Source: JAWMQL01 sp033283165
GTDB lineage: Bacteria > Pseudomonadota > Gammaproteobacteria > Pseudomonadales > Halieaceae
Direction of reading: 5' to 3'
Length of the DNA: 64,000 nucleotides
Assembly (NCBI GenBank): GCA_033283165.1
Contig: JAWMQL010000001.1
Location: forward strand, 992,001-1,056,000
The position numbers were made by a program, and so were the translations under genes. Positions within the stretch are counted from its first letter, which is position 1; each line of letters starts with the position of its first letter. The notes below the pieces were generated by a model, which was given only the letters and a program-made list of their open reading frames with translations, made no database searches and was not told where the DNA came from. Positions 31,180-40,898 of this stretch are shown piece by piece.

Positions 31180-31685
31180 TCCAGTAGATCCATGAGCTCC
31201 GGCGTGTCCTGCGCCAATTCGACAAACCGGTACCAGGCCGGGCGGGAAAACAGGGCGGTGAGCCCGTGTTCCAGAGCCAGTACCGCCGCACCGCCCGCCC
31301 GGGGTTCAGTGCCCAGGCAGCCGACACGATCGAGCGTCACCTGCTTCCCTGTGTTGAGAGTCAGAATCAACGGCAGACCGCCTTCCCCCGCTCCCACATC
31401 CACGTCGGTCACCAGCAGTGGGTGCATGGCAACCTGTATGCGCCACTTCTCGCCCGGCGTTACCAGGTAGTATTCACCGTCTTCCTCTCGCCGCAGGATA
31501 CTGGCAAACAAACGCACGATCGCATCACGACGGAAAGGCTCGCCCTCGTGGAACCAGCGCCCCTCGGCGTCAATCAGGATATCGATGTCGCCACTGAGCG
31601 GGGGGTGCCACAGGTGCAGCGGCGGAGAGTCATAGTTGCGGCCCTGACCGGCCGACTCGGCAATGCGATCGATATCGTCACTCAT
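31164..31685 (-). CDS. DUF1285 family protein
   Basis: 173 residues. PPLHLWHPPLSGDIDILIDA, GRWFHEGEPFRRDAIVRLFAS and REEDGEYYLVTPGEKWRI is the conserved core, shortened here to separate pieces. Members have a two-domain beta fold of unknown function and occur widely in proteobacteria. No catalytic residues can be named. Divergent from the YiiX-like gene. Confidence 0.85.
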   Translation of the reverse strand: MSDDIDRIAESAGQGRNYDSPPLHLWHPPLSGDIDILIDAEGRWFHEGEPFRRDAIVRLFASILRREEDGEYYLVTPGEKWRIQVAMHPLLVTDVDVGAGEGGLPLILTLNTGKQVTLDRVGCLGTEPRAGGAAVLALEHGLTALFSRPAWYRFVELAQDTPELMDLLDQRAS

Positions 31686-31754
31686 GGCAAAACCTCTGGT
31701 GCCAGCTCAGCGGCTGCGTTATAAACAAGGTTAACCGAAGCATAAGCGAAAAGC

Positions 31755-32573
31755 ATGATCAACTGGATTCGCAGCGCCGTCATACGCTGGCTCAAGCACC
31801 AGCGCCCCCTGCCCCAGACCCCGCTCAGTGACTTTGAGCGCATCCGACATGAAATCAAGCCCTGCGACGTGGTGCTGGTAGAGGGCCGGTCCCGGGTCAG
31901 CGAGGTAATCAAATTGATTACCCAGAGCAGCTGGTCCCACGCGGCGCTGTATATCGGCCGCCTGCACGATGTGGAGGAACCGTTGATCAAGGACCTGCTG
32001 CGTAAACACTACCTGGGCCCCGCCGATCGGCAGCTGATCATCGAAACCGAGATCGGCATGGGCACGGTGGTACGCCCCCTGACGGTCTACGAGAACGAAC
32101 ACCTGCGATTGTGCCGACCGCGGAACCTGGGTTACAGCGACAGCCAGAAAGTGATCGCCTACGCCATCGGCCGACTCGGCACAGCCTACGACGTGCGCCA
32201 GATTTTCGACCTGGCGCGCTTCCTGTTCCCCTGGTTTATCCTGCCCCGGCGCTGGCGTTCATCGCTGTTCAGTGCACACCCGGGAAAGAGCACACACACC
32301 GTGTGCTCGACGATGATTGCGGAGGCTTTCGGCAACATCCAGTTCCCGATATTACCGCTGGTCAAGAAAGTGGAGGCAGGCCAGGTTCGACTGTATATGC
32401 GCAACCCGAAGCTGTGTACGCCGTCGGATTTCGACTACTCACCGTACTTCGACATCATCAAGTACCCGTTCCTGGACTTCCACAACTATGCCGACACCAG
32501 TCTCCTGCCCTGGGGCGGCGCTGCGGAACTCAGCAAAGAGGAACAGCATCTCTACGTCTCCACCGAACGCTAG
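31755..32573 (+). CDS. YiiX/YebB-like permuted NlpC/P60-family cysteine hydrolase
   Basis: 272 residues. The segment CDVVLVEGRSRVSEVIKLIT, then SSWSHAALYIG (His62) and later THTVCSTMIAEAF (Cys184) give the circularly permuted papain-like order, His before Cys, of the YiiX/YebB (DUF1460-like, lipo-like) group. There is no signal peptide, so it is probably cytoplasmic or membrane-associated. Relatives act on lipids or amide bonds; the substrate is unknown. The downstream 50 bp hold a dispersed palindromic repeat. Confidence 0.8.
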   Translation: MINWIRSAVIRWLKHQRPLPQTPLSDFERIRHEIKPCDVVLVEGRSRVSEVIKLITQSSWSHAALYIGRLHDVEEPLIKDLLRKHYLGPADRQLIIETEIGMGTVVRPLTVYENEHLRLCRPRNLGYSDSQKVIAYAIGRLGTAYDVRQIFDLARFLFPWFILPRRWRSSLFSAHPGKSTHTVCSTMIAEAFGNIQFPILPLVKKVEAGQVRLYMRNPKLCTPSDFDYSPYFDIIKYPFLDFHNYADTSLLPWGGAAELSKEEQHLYVSTER

Positions 32574-32598
32574 TTGGTGTGCGCCCGCGCGCCCCGAT

Positions 32599-32624
32599 CG
32601 TCATCCCCGCGAAAGCGGGGAACC
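32599..32624. repeat. Dispersed proteobacterial palindromic repeat (CGTCATCCCCGC type)
   Basis: CGTCAT then CCCCGC-GAAA-GCGGGG (32605-32620) and AACCAC. This is the widely dispersed repeat whose translation reads RHPRESGEP and similar. It lies in the convergent gap between the YiiX-like gene and serA, where it can form a stable hairpin and probably aids termination or mRNA stability. Confidence 0.75.
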
Positions 32625-32627
32625 ACA

Positions 32628-33824
32628 TCAGGCGCGACAGCCGTCGTTGTCGTCGATCAGGCGCACGTGGATAACGCCATCCAGTGCTTCCATTGCGTCC
32701 AGTGTTTCCTGACCCGGTTGCGTGTCGATATCGATCAGGTTGTAGGCCACTTCCCCCCGACTCTTGTTCAACATATCAATCACGTTGACATTCTGGTCTG
32801 CAAGGATTGCCAGCACGCTGCCGAGGATCTTGGGCACGTTCTCGTTCGTGACCGCCAACCGGAAGCCGGTAACGCGCTCCAGTTGCAGGGCCGGGAAGTT
32901 TACCGAATTGCGGATATTGCCGTTCTCGAGGAAGTCCCGTAACTGTTCCGCCGCCATGATCGCGCAGTTTTCTTCTGCCTCTTCGGTGCTGGCACCGATA
33001 TGCGGCATGAGAATCACGTCGTTACGGCCAATCAGTTCGGGTGTCGGGAAGTCGGCTATGTACTTGCGCAACTTGCCTGCGTTCAGGGCCTCCAGCAGCG
33101 CCTTGTGATCAACAATTTCCTTGCGCGCAAAGTTGAGCAGGCAGGTGCCCTGACGCACAGCCCCGAGCAATTCGGCGTTCACCAGCCCGCGGGTACTGTC
33201 CAGTACCGGCAGGTGCAGCGTTATGTAGTCGCAGCGTGCGAACAGCGCGGAGAGTGTATCGGCCCGTTTGACCTGACTCGACAGGCGCCAGGCAGCCTCG
33301 ACCGAGAGCGCCGGGTCGTAGCCAACCACCTCCATGCCCATGGTCAGTGCCATTTCCGCCACCAGCGAGCCAATGGCACCCAGGCCGACCACGCCCAGGG
33401 TCTTGCCAACCAGCTCGCTGCCCTTGAACAACTTCTTGTTGGCCTCCAGGGTCCTGTTCAATTCCCCGTCATCATCGATACCCGCCAGGGTGCCGACGTA
33501 ATCGATGCCTTCCACCACACCGCGCGATCCCAGCAACAGGCCGGTTGCGACCAGTTCTTTTACCGCGTTGGCGTTGGCGCCCGGAGAGTTGAATACCGGG
33601 ATACCGCGGCGGGTACACTCGTCCACCGGAATATTGTTGGTACCGGCGCCCGCGCGAGCAATCGCCTCCACCGACTCGGGAATATCCTCTGCTTTCAGTT
33701 TATGGCTGCGCAACAGGATGGCATCGGGATGGGAAAACTCACTGGCGATTTCGTAACAGTCCCGGGGCAGTCGCTCCAGGCCTTTAACCGAAATCTGGTT
33801 GAGTGTAAGAATTTGCTTCGCCAT
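32628..33824 (-). CDS. serA: D-3-phosphoglycerate dehydrogenase with ACT domain
   Basis: 398 residues. First step of serine synthesis, oxidising 3-phosphoglycerate with NAD. Rossmann motif GKTLGVVGLGAIGSLVA; catalytic Arg in LLNFARKEIVD; catalytic His in LMPHIGASTEEAEENCA; C-terminal ACT domain (about 325-398; KILGSVLAILADQNVNVIDM), which normally mediates serine feedback. RAGAGTNNIPVDECTRRGIPVFN is the substrate-binding loop of the short SerA class. GAGGAC precedes the ATG. It follows, on the same strand, the ppiD gene (16-bp gap), so it may be read from that operon. Confidence 0.93.
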   Translation of the reverse strand: MAKQILTLNQISVKGLERLPRDCYEIASEFSHPDAILLRSHKLKAEDIPESVEAIARAGAGTNNIPVDECTRRGIPVFNSPGANANAVKELVATGLLLGSRGVVEGIDYVGTLAGIDDDGELNRTLEANKKLFKGSELVGKTLGVVGLGAIGSLVAEMALTMGMEVVGYDPALSVEAAWRLSSQVKRADTLSALFARCDYITLHLPVLDSTRGLVNAELLGAVRQGTCLLNFARKEIVDHKALLEALNAGKLRKYIADFPTPELIGRNDVILMPHIGASTEEAEENCAIMAAEQLRDFLENGNIRNSVNFPALQLERVTGFRLAVTNENVPKILGSVLAILADQNVNVIDMLNKSRGEVAYNLIDIDTQPGQETLDAMEALDGVIHVRLIDDNDGCRA

Positions 33825-33840
33825 AGTGTCCTCGTATCGT

Positions 33841-35709
33841 TTACATCACGCTAATGTCGGCGCTGGCCCGCAACCCGCGCTGGTATTCATCCAGCACCAG
33901 GCTGCCCATTTCGTTGATTAGCCGGGCCCGGAGTTCAGCCCGGGCATCCGCCGCCAGTTGTTCCAGCTCTCCGGCTGTTACTCGATCCAGTTCGAAAACG
34001 TTGATATCGCCATTGGCCTCCCGCGCGTAGTCGTAGAGGGAGTTGCCCTCCTCCGGCGCGGGCAGTTGGAATACGCGCCGCTGCAATGCGGGTGGCAGCG
34101 TTTCTGTGTCGCGCGTGGCGCCCAGTTCCACCTGCCACTCGTAGCCGGTGGCATTGGCGTAATCCTCCACGCTGGTACCCTCGCGCAACGCCGCCAGGGC
34201 CGATTCTGCCTCAACGGCCTGGGCTTCGCGGGCCGCCTGCTCGGTCAGCAGACCGTCGATTTCGTCCCGCACCTCGTCCAGGGGCCTCACCTCGGGTTGG
34301 TTGTGCTGGCGTACTCGCAGCACCACGAACTGGTTGTTGGGCAGTTCGATCACCTCGCTGTTGTGGCCGGCGTTGAGCACATCATCAGACCAGGCGGCCG
34401 CCAGCAGGGAGTCATTTGCAAACAGACCGTCGGCCTGGTTGCGGGTAATTGGCTCGCTTTGCTGTACTTCCAGCCCGAGAGCAGCAGCCGGTCCGTCGAG
34501 ATCCGGGGCGTTGAAACTCTGGTCGCGCAATTGTTCGATCGTGCTCAGCAGAACAGCGCGGGCATCGCTCAACTGGATGCGTTCGGTCAGTTCCATGCGC
34601 AACTCATCAATGCCGGGGGGATTCGCCTCCTGCCTCTCGGTAACCAGGAGCAGGTGGGTCCCGGCCTCGGTTTCCACCGGTTCAGACACTGTGTTCAGCT
34701 CCAGTTCGGCAATGGCGGTCTCCATCTCCCCCGGGAATGCGTCGCCAGTGGTGTAGCCCAGGTCGCCGCCCTGGGCAGAGGAACCGATATCGTCGGACAT
34801 GCTTTTCGCCACCTCGGCGAAACTCTCACCCGCGGCCAGCCGGGCCTGGGCCTCAGCCAGTCGACTGGCCACATCGCCGCCACTGTCCTCGAACAGAATA
34901 TGCGAGACGCGATGCTGGGTGCGGTACTTGTAATCCTGCAGCGCCAGTTCGTACTCCTGCTGCAGGCGATCTTCCTCTACCGGCTCGCGAAACTGGTCCG
35001 GACCCAACTCGATAAAATCCAGCTCGACCGTCTCCGGACTGAGGAACTGCTGTTGATTGCTGGCATAGAACCCGGCTATCTGCTCCTCGCTGGTCTCGAT
35101 CCCCTGCCGGAAGTCCTCCAGTGGAATCGTCAGGTAACGCAGGTCCCGTTGCTCGTCCGCAATCCGTGCGTAGAGAGCCAGCTCCGCGGGCGTGGTGAAC
35201 TCGGCGCCAGCCAGCGAGCTGCGCACCTGCATTCCCAACAGGTCCTCCCGAAGTCCTTTCTTGAAAGAGGCCGGGGTAAAGCCCGACTCGGACAACAGGC
35301 TCTTGTAGAGGTCAGAGGAGAATTTCCCGCCCTGTTGGAACTGTTCCATGGCCGCTACCGTGGCACCCAGTTCACGATCGGAAATGGCCAACTCCATGTC
35401 AGCCGCTGATTGCAGCAGCAACTTGCGCGAAATCAGGCTCTCGATCGCCTGGCTGGTCAGGCGGTCGTCGTCCAGTAGCGCGGGGTCCAGGTCAGGACCC
35501 ATGAGGTTGATCAGGCGACGCTTCTGGGTATTGACCAGCTGTTGCACCTCGAAGGGCGACACTTCCTCGCCGTTAACCTCGGCAACGCTGCTGGAGCCAC
35601 CGCCCAGCAGTATGGACTCGATACCGAAGGCAGCGAATGTAATCACTATCACCCAGATGATGACCTTGATCATCGGGCCCTGTACGTTCTGGCGAATGTC
35701 TTGCAGCAT
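33841..35709 (-). CDS. ppiD: Periplasmic folding chaperone PpiD (SurA-like, parvulin domain)
   Basis: 622 residues, the same length as E. coli PpiD. The N-terminus MLQDIRQNVQG precedes a single membrane anchor VIIWVIVITFAAFGI; the rest is periplasmic. A SurA-N-like chaperone region comes first, then a parvulin-type rotamase domain (about 265-360: RVSHILFEDSGGDVASRLAEA, GDLGYTTGDAFPGEM, GTHLLLVTER), then a C-terminal chaperone domain. I use the ATG at 35709; the upstream open frame overlaps the hupB terminator. Acts on outer-membrane proteins leaving the Sec translocon. Position behind lon-hupB is conserved. Confidence 0.95.
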   Translation of the reverse strand: MLQDIRQNVQGPMIKVIIWVIVITFAAFGIESILLGGGSSSVAEVNGEEVSPFEVQQLVNTQKRRLINLMGPDLDPALLDDDRLTSQAIESLISRKLLLQSAADMELAISDRELGATVAAMEQFQQGGKFSSDLYKSLLSESGFTPASFKKGLREDLLGMQVRSSLAGAEFTTPAELALYARIADEQRDLRYLTIPLEDFRQGIETSEEQIAGFYASNQQQFLSPETVELDFIELGPDQFREPVEEDRLQQEYELALQDYKYRTQHRVSHILFEDSGGDVASRLAEAQARLAAGESFAEVAKSMSDDIGSSAQGGDLGYTTGDAFPGEMETAIAELELNTVSEPVETEAGTHLLLVTERQEANPPGIDELRMELTERIQLSDARAVLLSTIEQLRDQSFNAPDLDGPAAALGLEVQQSEPITRNQADGLFANDSLLAAAWSDDVLNAGHNSEVIELPNNQFVVLRVRQHNQPEVRPLDEVRDEIDGLLTEQAAREAQAVEAESALAALREGTSVEDYANATGYEWQVELGATRDTETLPPALQRRVFQLPAPEEGNSLYDYAREANGDINVFELDRVTAGELEQLAADARAELRARLINEMGSLVLDEYQRGLRASADISVM

Positions 35710-35727
35710 GGGTCTGGCCTTAACGAC

Positions 35728-35764
35728 TAAAAAGAAAAGGCGCACCGAAAGTGCGCCTTTTCTT
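35728..35764 (-). terminator. Rho-independent terminator of hupB
   Basis: On the minus strand: AAAAGGCGCAC, loop TTTC, GGTGCGCCTTTT, then CTTTTT. The strong 11-bp stem lies between hupB and ppiD, separating the abundant hupB message from ppiD. Confidence 0.88.
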
Positions 35765-35851
35765 GTTCTGTTTACAACGTCTACGCGGCGTTTCGGGCCC
35801 GGATTTTACTACCTATTCGAGCCGTTTACGATACCCGCGAGAGTTGTCTTG

Positions 35852-36127
35852 TCAGGAGTTGACGGCGTCCTTCAAAGCCTTGCCAGCCTTGAAGCCCGGC
35901 ACGTTGGCTGCCGGAATCTGAATGGTGGCGCCGGTTTGAGGATTACGGCCCTCGCGACCTGCGCGATGCTTCACGGAAAAAGTTCCGAAGCCCACCAGGG
36001 AGACCTGGTCGCCTTTTTTCAGGGCGTCGGTAATGCTGTCGACCACGGCATCCAGTGCACGGCCGGCGGAAGCTTTGGGTAGATCGGCGGCTGCTGCGAT
36101 CGCATCAATCAGTTCGGTTTTGTTCAC
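35852..36127 (-). CDS. hupB: DNA-binding protein HU-beta
   Basis: 91-residue histone-like nucleoid protein. MNKTELIDAIAAAADLPKA at the start, VSLVGFGTFSVKHRAGREGRNPQTG with the DNA-intercalating arm, and VPGFKAGKALKDAVN at the end are diagnostic. Starts with GTG at 36127 behind AAGGGG. Located between lon and ppiD as in E. coli and Pseudomonas. Own terminator downstream. Confidence 0.97.
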   Translation of the reverse strand: MNKTELIDAIAAAADLPKASAGRALDAVVDSITDALKKGDQVSLVGFGTFSVKHRAGREGRNPQTGATIQIPAANVPGFKAGKALKDAVNS

Positions 36128-36327
36128 ACTTATCCCCTTGGAATAGTCAATCTGTCGAGAATGCCCGGAGCGGACCGGGTTGTTATACGGCGGCTCGCGC
36201 CCCGTTATTCGTCACTGCATGCCTGGATAGGCGACCCGGTACCGGGAAAATAACGCGCAAAAGACCATGCATTCAGAGGCCCGACTTTATAACAGAGCTT
36301 GGAACCGGGTCAACAACAAGGGGACTT

Positions 36328-38739
36328 TCAATGAGTATTTATGCGGCTTTCGCCCTCTTCCGACGCATCGGTGCCCGCCCCGGGTGCGTCTGCCAGGTAC
36401 TCCTCGTCGCTGAGTGGCTCCGGCATATGCTCCAGGGCGATGGCCAGAACCTCGTCGATCCACTTCACCGGGCGGATCTCCAGGTCTGCCTTGATGTTGT
36501 CGGGAACCTCCTTCAGGTCACGCTCGTTTTCACGCGGAATCAGCACGGTCTTGATCCGGCCGCGCCGCGCGGCGAGTAATTTTTCTTTCAGGCCGCCGAT
36601 GGGCAGCACCTCGCCGCGCAGGGTGATTTCCCCGGTCATGGCAACGTCTGCGCGGACGGGAATACCGGTACAAACAGATACCAGCGCGGTGCACATGGCG
36701 ATACCCGCGGACGGACCGTCCTTGGGCGTCGCACCCTCGGGTACGTGTATATGTACATCATGACGCTCGTGATAGCTCGCGGGAATACCCAGCATCTGCG
36801 ACCTGCTGCGCACCACGGTGGTCGCGGCCGATATGGACTCCTGCATCACATCGCCCAGCGAGCCGGTTTTCACATGTCGCCCCTTGCCGGCAACGGATAC
36901 CGCCTCGATCGTGAGCAGTTCACCGCCAACCGAAGTCCAGGCCAGTCCCGTGACCTGCCCGATCTTGTTCTCCTCCTCGGCGATGCCATAGTTGTATTTG
37001 CGCACCCCGAGCAGATCCGCCAACATCTCGGTTTTCACCTCGGCACCCTCGGTGGATTCATCCAGGGCAATCGCCTTGACCATTTTGCGACACAGCTTGG
37101 CAATCTCCCGCTCCAGCGCGCGCACGCCCGCTTCACGGGTGTAGTAGCGAATGATGTCGATCACCGTTTCCTCGGGAATACTGATCTCGTCCGCCTTCAG
37201 GCCATTGAGTCTGATCTGCTTCGGAATCAGGTAGCGCTTGGCAATATTGACCTTTTCGTCCTCGGTATAACCGGGAATGCGAATGACTTCCATCCGATCC
37301 AACAGTGGGCCGGGGATATTCATCGTGTTGGATGTACACACAAACATCACATCGGAGAGGTCGTAGTCCACTTCCAGGTAGTGATCGTTGAAAGCGTGGT
37401 TCTGCTCGGGATCCAGAACTTCCAGCATGGCCGAGGCCGGGTCACCGCGGTGGTCCATGCCCATCTTGTCGATTTCGTCCAGCAGGAACAGCGGGTTGCG
37501 CACTCCGGCCTTGGCCATTTTCTGCAGCAATTTGCCGGGCATGGAGCCGATATAGGTGCGGCGATGACCACGGATTTCAGCCTCGTCACGGACACCGCCC
37601 AGGGCCATGCGCACGAACTTGCGGTTGGTCGCCCTGGCCAGGGACTCACCCAGCGAGGTCTTGCCCACCCCGGGTGGACCGACCAGGCACAGTACCGGTC
37701 CCTTGACCTTGCGCACCCGCTTCTGCACCGCCAGGTATTCCAGGATACGTTCCTTGACCTCTTCCAGGCCGTAGTGATCCTCGTCCAGTATGGTGCTCGC
37801 GCGTTTCAGGTCGTGCTTTACCTTGGATCGCTTCGACCAGGGCACACTGACCATCCAGTCGATATAACTGCGCACCACCGACGCCTCGGCGGACATCGGC
37901 GACATCATCTTTAACTTGTTGAGTTCGGACAGCGCCTTGTCACGGGCCTCGTCCGGCATTTTTGCCTCGTCGATGCGGGCCTGCAGTTCGTCCAGCTCGT
38001 TGGGGGCCTCGTCCATCTCGCCGAGCTCTTTCTGGATCGCCTTCATCTGCTCGTTGAGATAGTACTCGCGCTGGCTTTTCTCCATCTGCTTCTTGACCCG
38101 GCCGCGGATACGCTTCTCGACCTGGAACAGGTCGATTTCCGCTTCCATGAGCCCCATCAGATGTTCCAGCCGTTGACGGATGCCGGCGATTTCCAGGATC
38201 TTCTGCTTCTCTTCCAGGTCCACACCCATGTGGGCGGCGATGGTGTCAGCCAGCCGGCCGGGCTCATCGATACCGGTAAGGGACGTCAGCACCTCGGCAG
38301 GCACCTTCTTGGACAGGCCGACATATTTCTCGAACTGGCCGATGGTCGAGCGCAGCAGCCCCTCCACCTCGGACTCCGGGATCTCATCGCTCTCGATCTC
38401 CCTGACCGCAGTCACGGTGAACTCCCCGTCATCGTCCACACTGTCCACCGCAGCCCGGTAGCCGCCTTCCACCAGCACCTTGATGGTGCCGTCGGGAAGC
38501 TTCAGCAGTTGCAGGATGTTGGACACGGTGCCTACCTGGTAGATGTCATCCACCCCCGGGTTATCCTCGGCCGCATTGCGCTGGGCTACCAGCAACACCT
38601 GCTTGTCGTTGGCCATGGCGTTTTCCAGCGCCAGGATGGAGCGCTCACGCCCCACGAACAGGGGCAACACCATGTGGGGATAGACCACCACGTCGCGCAG
38701 TGGCAACAGGGGCAGTTCGATTGCGCTAGAAGGACCCAT
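36328..38739 (-). CDS. lon: ATP-dependent protease Lon
   Basis: 803 residues. N-terminal substrate-binding LAN domain (LPLLPLRDVVVYPHMV), coiled central region, AAA+ module (Walker A GPPGVGKTSLGESLA; Walker B FLLDEIDKM) and C-terminal protease with the Ser-Lys dyad: Ser in PKDGPSAGIAM (about 676) and Lys in GLKEKLLAARRG (about 718). Degrades misfolded and regulatory proteins. GGAGA precedes the ATG. Part of the clpP-clpX-lon-hupB order; 53 bp after clpX. Confidence 0.98.
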   Translation of the reverse strand: MGPSSAIELPLLPLRDVVVYPHMVLPLFVGRERSILALENAMANDKQVLLVAQRNAAEDNPGVDDIYQVGTVSNILQLLKLPDGTIKVLVEGGYRAAVDSVDDDGEFTVTAVREIESDEIPESEVEGLLRSTIGQFEKYVGLSKKVPAEVLTSLTGIDEPGRLADTIAAHMGVDLEEKQKILEIAGIRQRLEHLMGLMEAEIDLFQVEKRIRGRVKKQMEKSQREYYLNEQMKAIQKELGEMDEAPNELDELQARIDEAKMPDEARDKALSELNKLKMMSPMSAEASVVRSYIDWMVSVPWSKRSKVKHDLKRASTILDEDHYGLEEVKERILEYLAVQKRVRKVKGPVLCLVGPPGVGKTSLGESLARATNRKFVRMALGGVRDEAEIRGHRRTYIGSMPGKLLQKMAKAGVRNPLFLLDEIDKMGMDHRGDPASAMLEVLDPEQNHAFNDHYLEVDYDLSDVMFVCTSNTMNIPGPLLDRMEVIRIPGYTEDEKVNIAKRYLIPKQIRLNGLKADEISIPEETVIDIIRYYTREAGVRALEREIAKLCRKMVKAIALDESTEGAEVKTEMLADLLGVRKYNYGIAEEENKIGQVTGLAWTSVGGELLTIEAVSVAGKGRHVKTGSLGDVMQESISAATTVVRSRSQMLGIPASYHERHDVHIHVPEGATPKDGPSAGIAMCTALVSVCTGIPVRADVAMTGEITLRGEVLPIGGLKEKLLAARRGRIKTVLIPRENERDLKEVPDNIKADLEIRPVKWIDEVLAIALEHMPEPLSDEEYLADAPGAGTDASEEGESRINTH

Positions 38740-38792
38740 ACGTATCTCCGGGCTTGGTTCAGGCCCCGCGGGGCCTGGGAAACGCCGCCAGG

Positions 38793-40079
38793 CTAGTCCT
38801 CGGTGGAGGCCGCCCTGGCGGGCTCGCTGTTCTGGTAGACCAACAGGGGTTCCGAGTCACCGCGTATCACGGACTCATCGATGACCACCTTGGCCACATC
38901 ATCCCGGGAGGGGATGTTGTACATGGAATCGAGCAGTACACCTTCAAGAATGGAACGCAGGCCGCGGGCGCCGGTCTTGCGTTCCATGGCCTTCTCGGCC
39001 ACGGCGCGCAGGCCGTCTTCGCGGAAATCCACTTCCACGCTTTCCATCTCGAACAGCTTTGAGTACTGCTTGGTCAGGGAATTCTTGGGTTCGGTGAGGA
39101 TTTTCACCAGGGCGTCCACATCCAGTTCTTCCAGCGTGGCGATAACCGGCAGACGGCCTACGAACTCGGGAATCAGCCCATATTGCACCAGGTCTTCGGG
39201 CTCCAGTTCATACAGCAGCTCACCTACATTCTTGCTCTCGTCCTTGCTTTTGACCTCGGCATGGAAGCCGATGCCGCCCTTCTCCGAGCGGTTGCGGATC
39301 ACCTTGTCCAGGCCGGCGAAAGCACCGCCGCAGATGAACAGGATATTGGACGTATCGACCTGCAGGAATTCCTGCTGCGGGTGCTTACGACCACCTTGCG
39401 GAGGCACCGAGGCGACGGTGCCTTCGATCAATTTCAACAGCGCCTGCTGCACCCCCTCCCCGGACACGTCGCGGGTGATTGACGGGTTGTCCGACTTGCG
39501 CGAGATCTTGTCGATCTCGTCGATATAGACAATACCCATCTGGGCTTTTTCCACATCGTAGTCGCACTTCTGCAGCAGTTTCTGGATGATGTTCTCCACG
39601 TCCTCACCGACATAGCCCGCCTCGGTCAGGGTAGTGGCGTCGGCAATGGTGAAAGGCACATCCAGCAACCGCGCCAGGGTTTCGGCGAGCAGGGTCTTGC
39701 CCGACCCGGTCGGGCCAACCAGCAGGATATTGCTCTTGCCCAGCTCCACCTCGTCCCGGCCGGAGTCGTGGCGCAGGCGCTTGTAGTGGTTGTACACGGC
39801 CACCGACAGCACTTTCTTGGCGCGCTGCTGGCCGATCACGTATTCGTCGAGGATGCCCTTGATTTCCTGCGGGACCGGCAGCCGGTCCTGCTTGCCCTCG
39901 GAACCGGATTCCTGCACTTCCTCGCGGATGATATCGTTACACAGGTCCACGCACTCGTCGCAGATGAACACGGACGGGCCCGCAATCAGCTTGCGTACCT
40001 CATGCTGGCTCTTGCCGCAGAAAGAGCAGTACAGCAGCTTGCCGCCGTCGTCACCCGAGTTGCTGGAGTCTTCGCTCAT
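38793..40079 (-). CDS. clpX: ATP-dependent unfoldase ClpX
   Basis: 428 residues. N-terminal zinc-binding domain with CSFCGKSQHEVRK and ICDECVDLC; AAA+ domain with Walker A GPTGSGKTLLAETLA and Walker B VYIDEIDKI; pore loop region SGEGVQQALLKLIEG; ClpP-binding IGF-type loop near KGGIGFHAEV. Unfolds tagged substrates for the ClpP peptidase encoded just upstream. Confidence 0.98.
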   Translation of the reverse strand: MSEDSSNSGDDGGKLLYCSFCGKSQHEVRKLIAGPSVFICDECVDLCNDIIREEVQESGSEGKQDRLPVPQEIKGILDEYVIGQQRAKKVLSVAVYNHYKRLRHDSGRDEVELGKSNILLVGPTGSGKTLLAETLARLLDVPFTIADATTLTEAGYVGEDVENIIQKLLQKCDYDVEKAQMGIVYIDEIDKISRKSDNPSITRDVSGEGVQQALLKLIEGTVASVPPQGGRKHPQQEFLQVDTSNILFICGGAFAGLDKVIRNRSEKGGIGFHAEVKSKDESKNVGELLYELEPEDLVQYGLIPEFVGRLPVIATLEELDVDALVKILTEPKNSLTKQYSKLFEMESVEVDFREDGLRAVAEKAMERKTGARGLRSILEGVLLDSMYNIPSRDDVAKVVIDESVIRGDSEPLLVYQNSEPARAASTED

Positions 40080-40188
40080 GTAATGCCTGTGCCCTGTATA
40101 TTGTATCTACACCATCCCGTGACCCTAAGATGATGTTTTTTACGCGTTTTTGCAAGTCCCGGGGTGGGCAATAATGCCCCGCGGGGGT

Positions 40189-40830
40189 TCAGCTTCTGGC
40201 GGCCGACCGCAGCGCCATGACCTCGTCAACCAGGCCATATTCCTTGCTTTGTTCGGCATTCATGAAGCGGTCCCGCTCGGTATCCTGCTCGATCGTCTCA
40301 AGGCTTTGACCGGTGTGTTCGGCCATGAGTTCATTCAGGCGCTTGCGAATAATCAGGATCTCCCGCGCCGCGATATCGATTTCCGTGGCCTGGCCCTGGG
40401 CGCCGCCGGATGGCTGGTGAATCATGGTGCGGGCATTGGGCAGGCAGTAGCGCTTGCCTTTTGCCCCGCCACAGAGCAGGAAGGAGCCCATGGAGGCCGC
40501 CTGTCCTACACACATTGTGCTGACGTCGGGCCGGATAAACTGCATCGTGTCATATATCGACAAACCCGCTGTCACCGAACCGCCGGGGGAGTTGATATAC
40601 AGCTGGATGTCCTTGTCCGGGTTCTCGGATTCCAGGAACAGCAACTGGGCCACGATCAGGTTGGCCATGTGATCCTCGATCGGCCCGACGCAGAATACAA
40701 TGCGCTCCTTCAGCAGGCGGGAGAAGATGTCAAAGGACCGCTCTCCCCTGGAAGTCTGCTCGATCACCATGGGTACCAGCCCCAGGTTGGTGATGGTATC
40801 CATGTGTTGCCCGTCAAACCGCTGCGTCAT
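40189..40830 (-). CDS. clpP: ATP-dependent Clp protease proteolytic subunit
   Basis: 213 residues. Ser-His-Asp peptidase: Ser113 in GQAASMGSFLL, His138 in ARTMIHQPSGG, Asp near 187 in EQDTERDRFM. Also YINSPGGSVTAGLSIYDTM. Forms the tetradecameric chamber partnered by ClpX. Sits between tig and clpX in the conserved order. Confidence 0.98.
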   Translation of the reverse strand: MTQRFDGQHMDTITNLGLVPMVIEQTSRGERSFDIFSRLLKERIVFCVGPIEDHMANLIVAQLLFLESENPDKDIQLYINSPGGSVTAGLSIYDTMQFIRPDVSTMCVGQAASMGSFLLCGGAKGKRYCLPNARTMIHQPSGGAQGQATEIDIAAREILIIRKRLNELMAEHTGQSLETIEQDTERDRFMNAEQSKEYGLVDEVMALRSAARS

Positions 40831-40898
40831 GCTGACCTGTCCCTAAAATGAGTTTTTGTATTGGCTGGCGGCGCCAGGGCACCGCCTCGAGGGCAGTA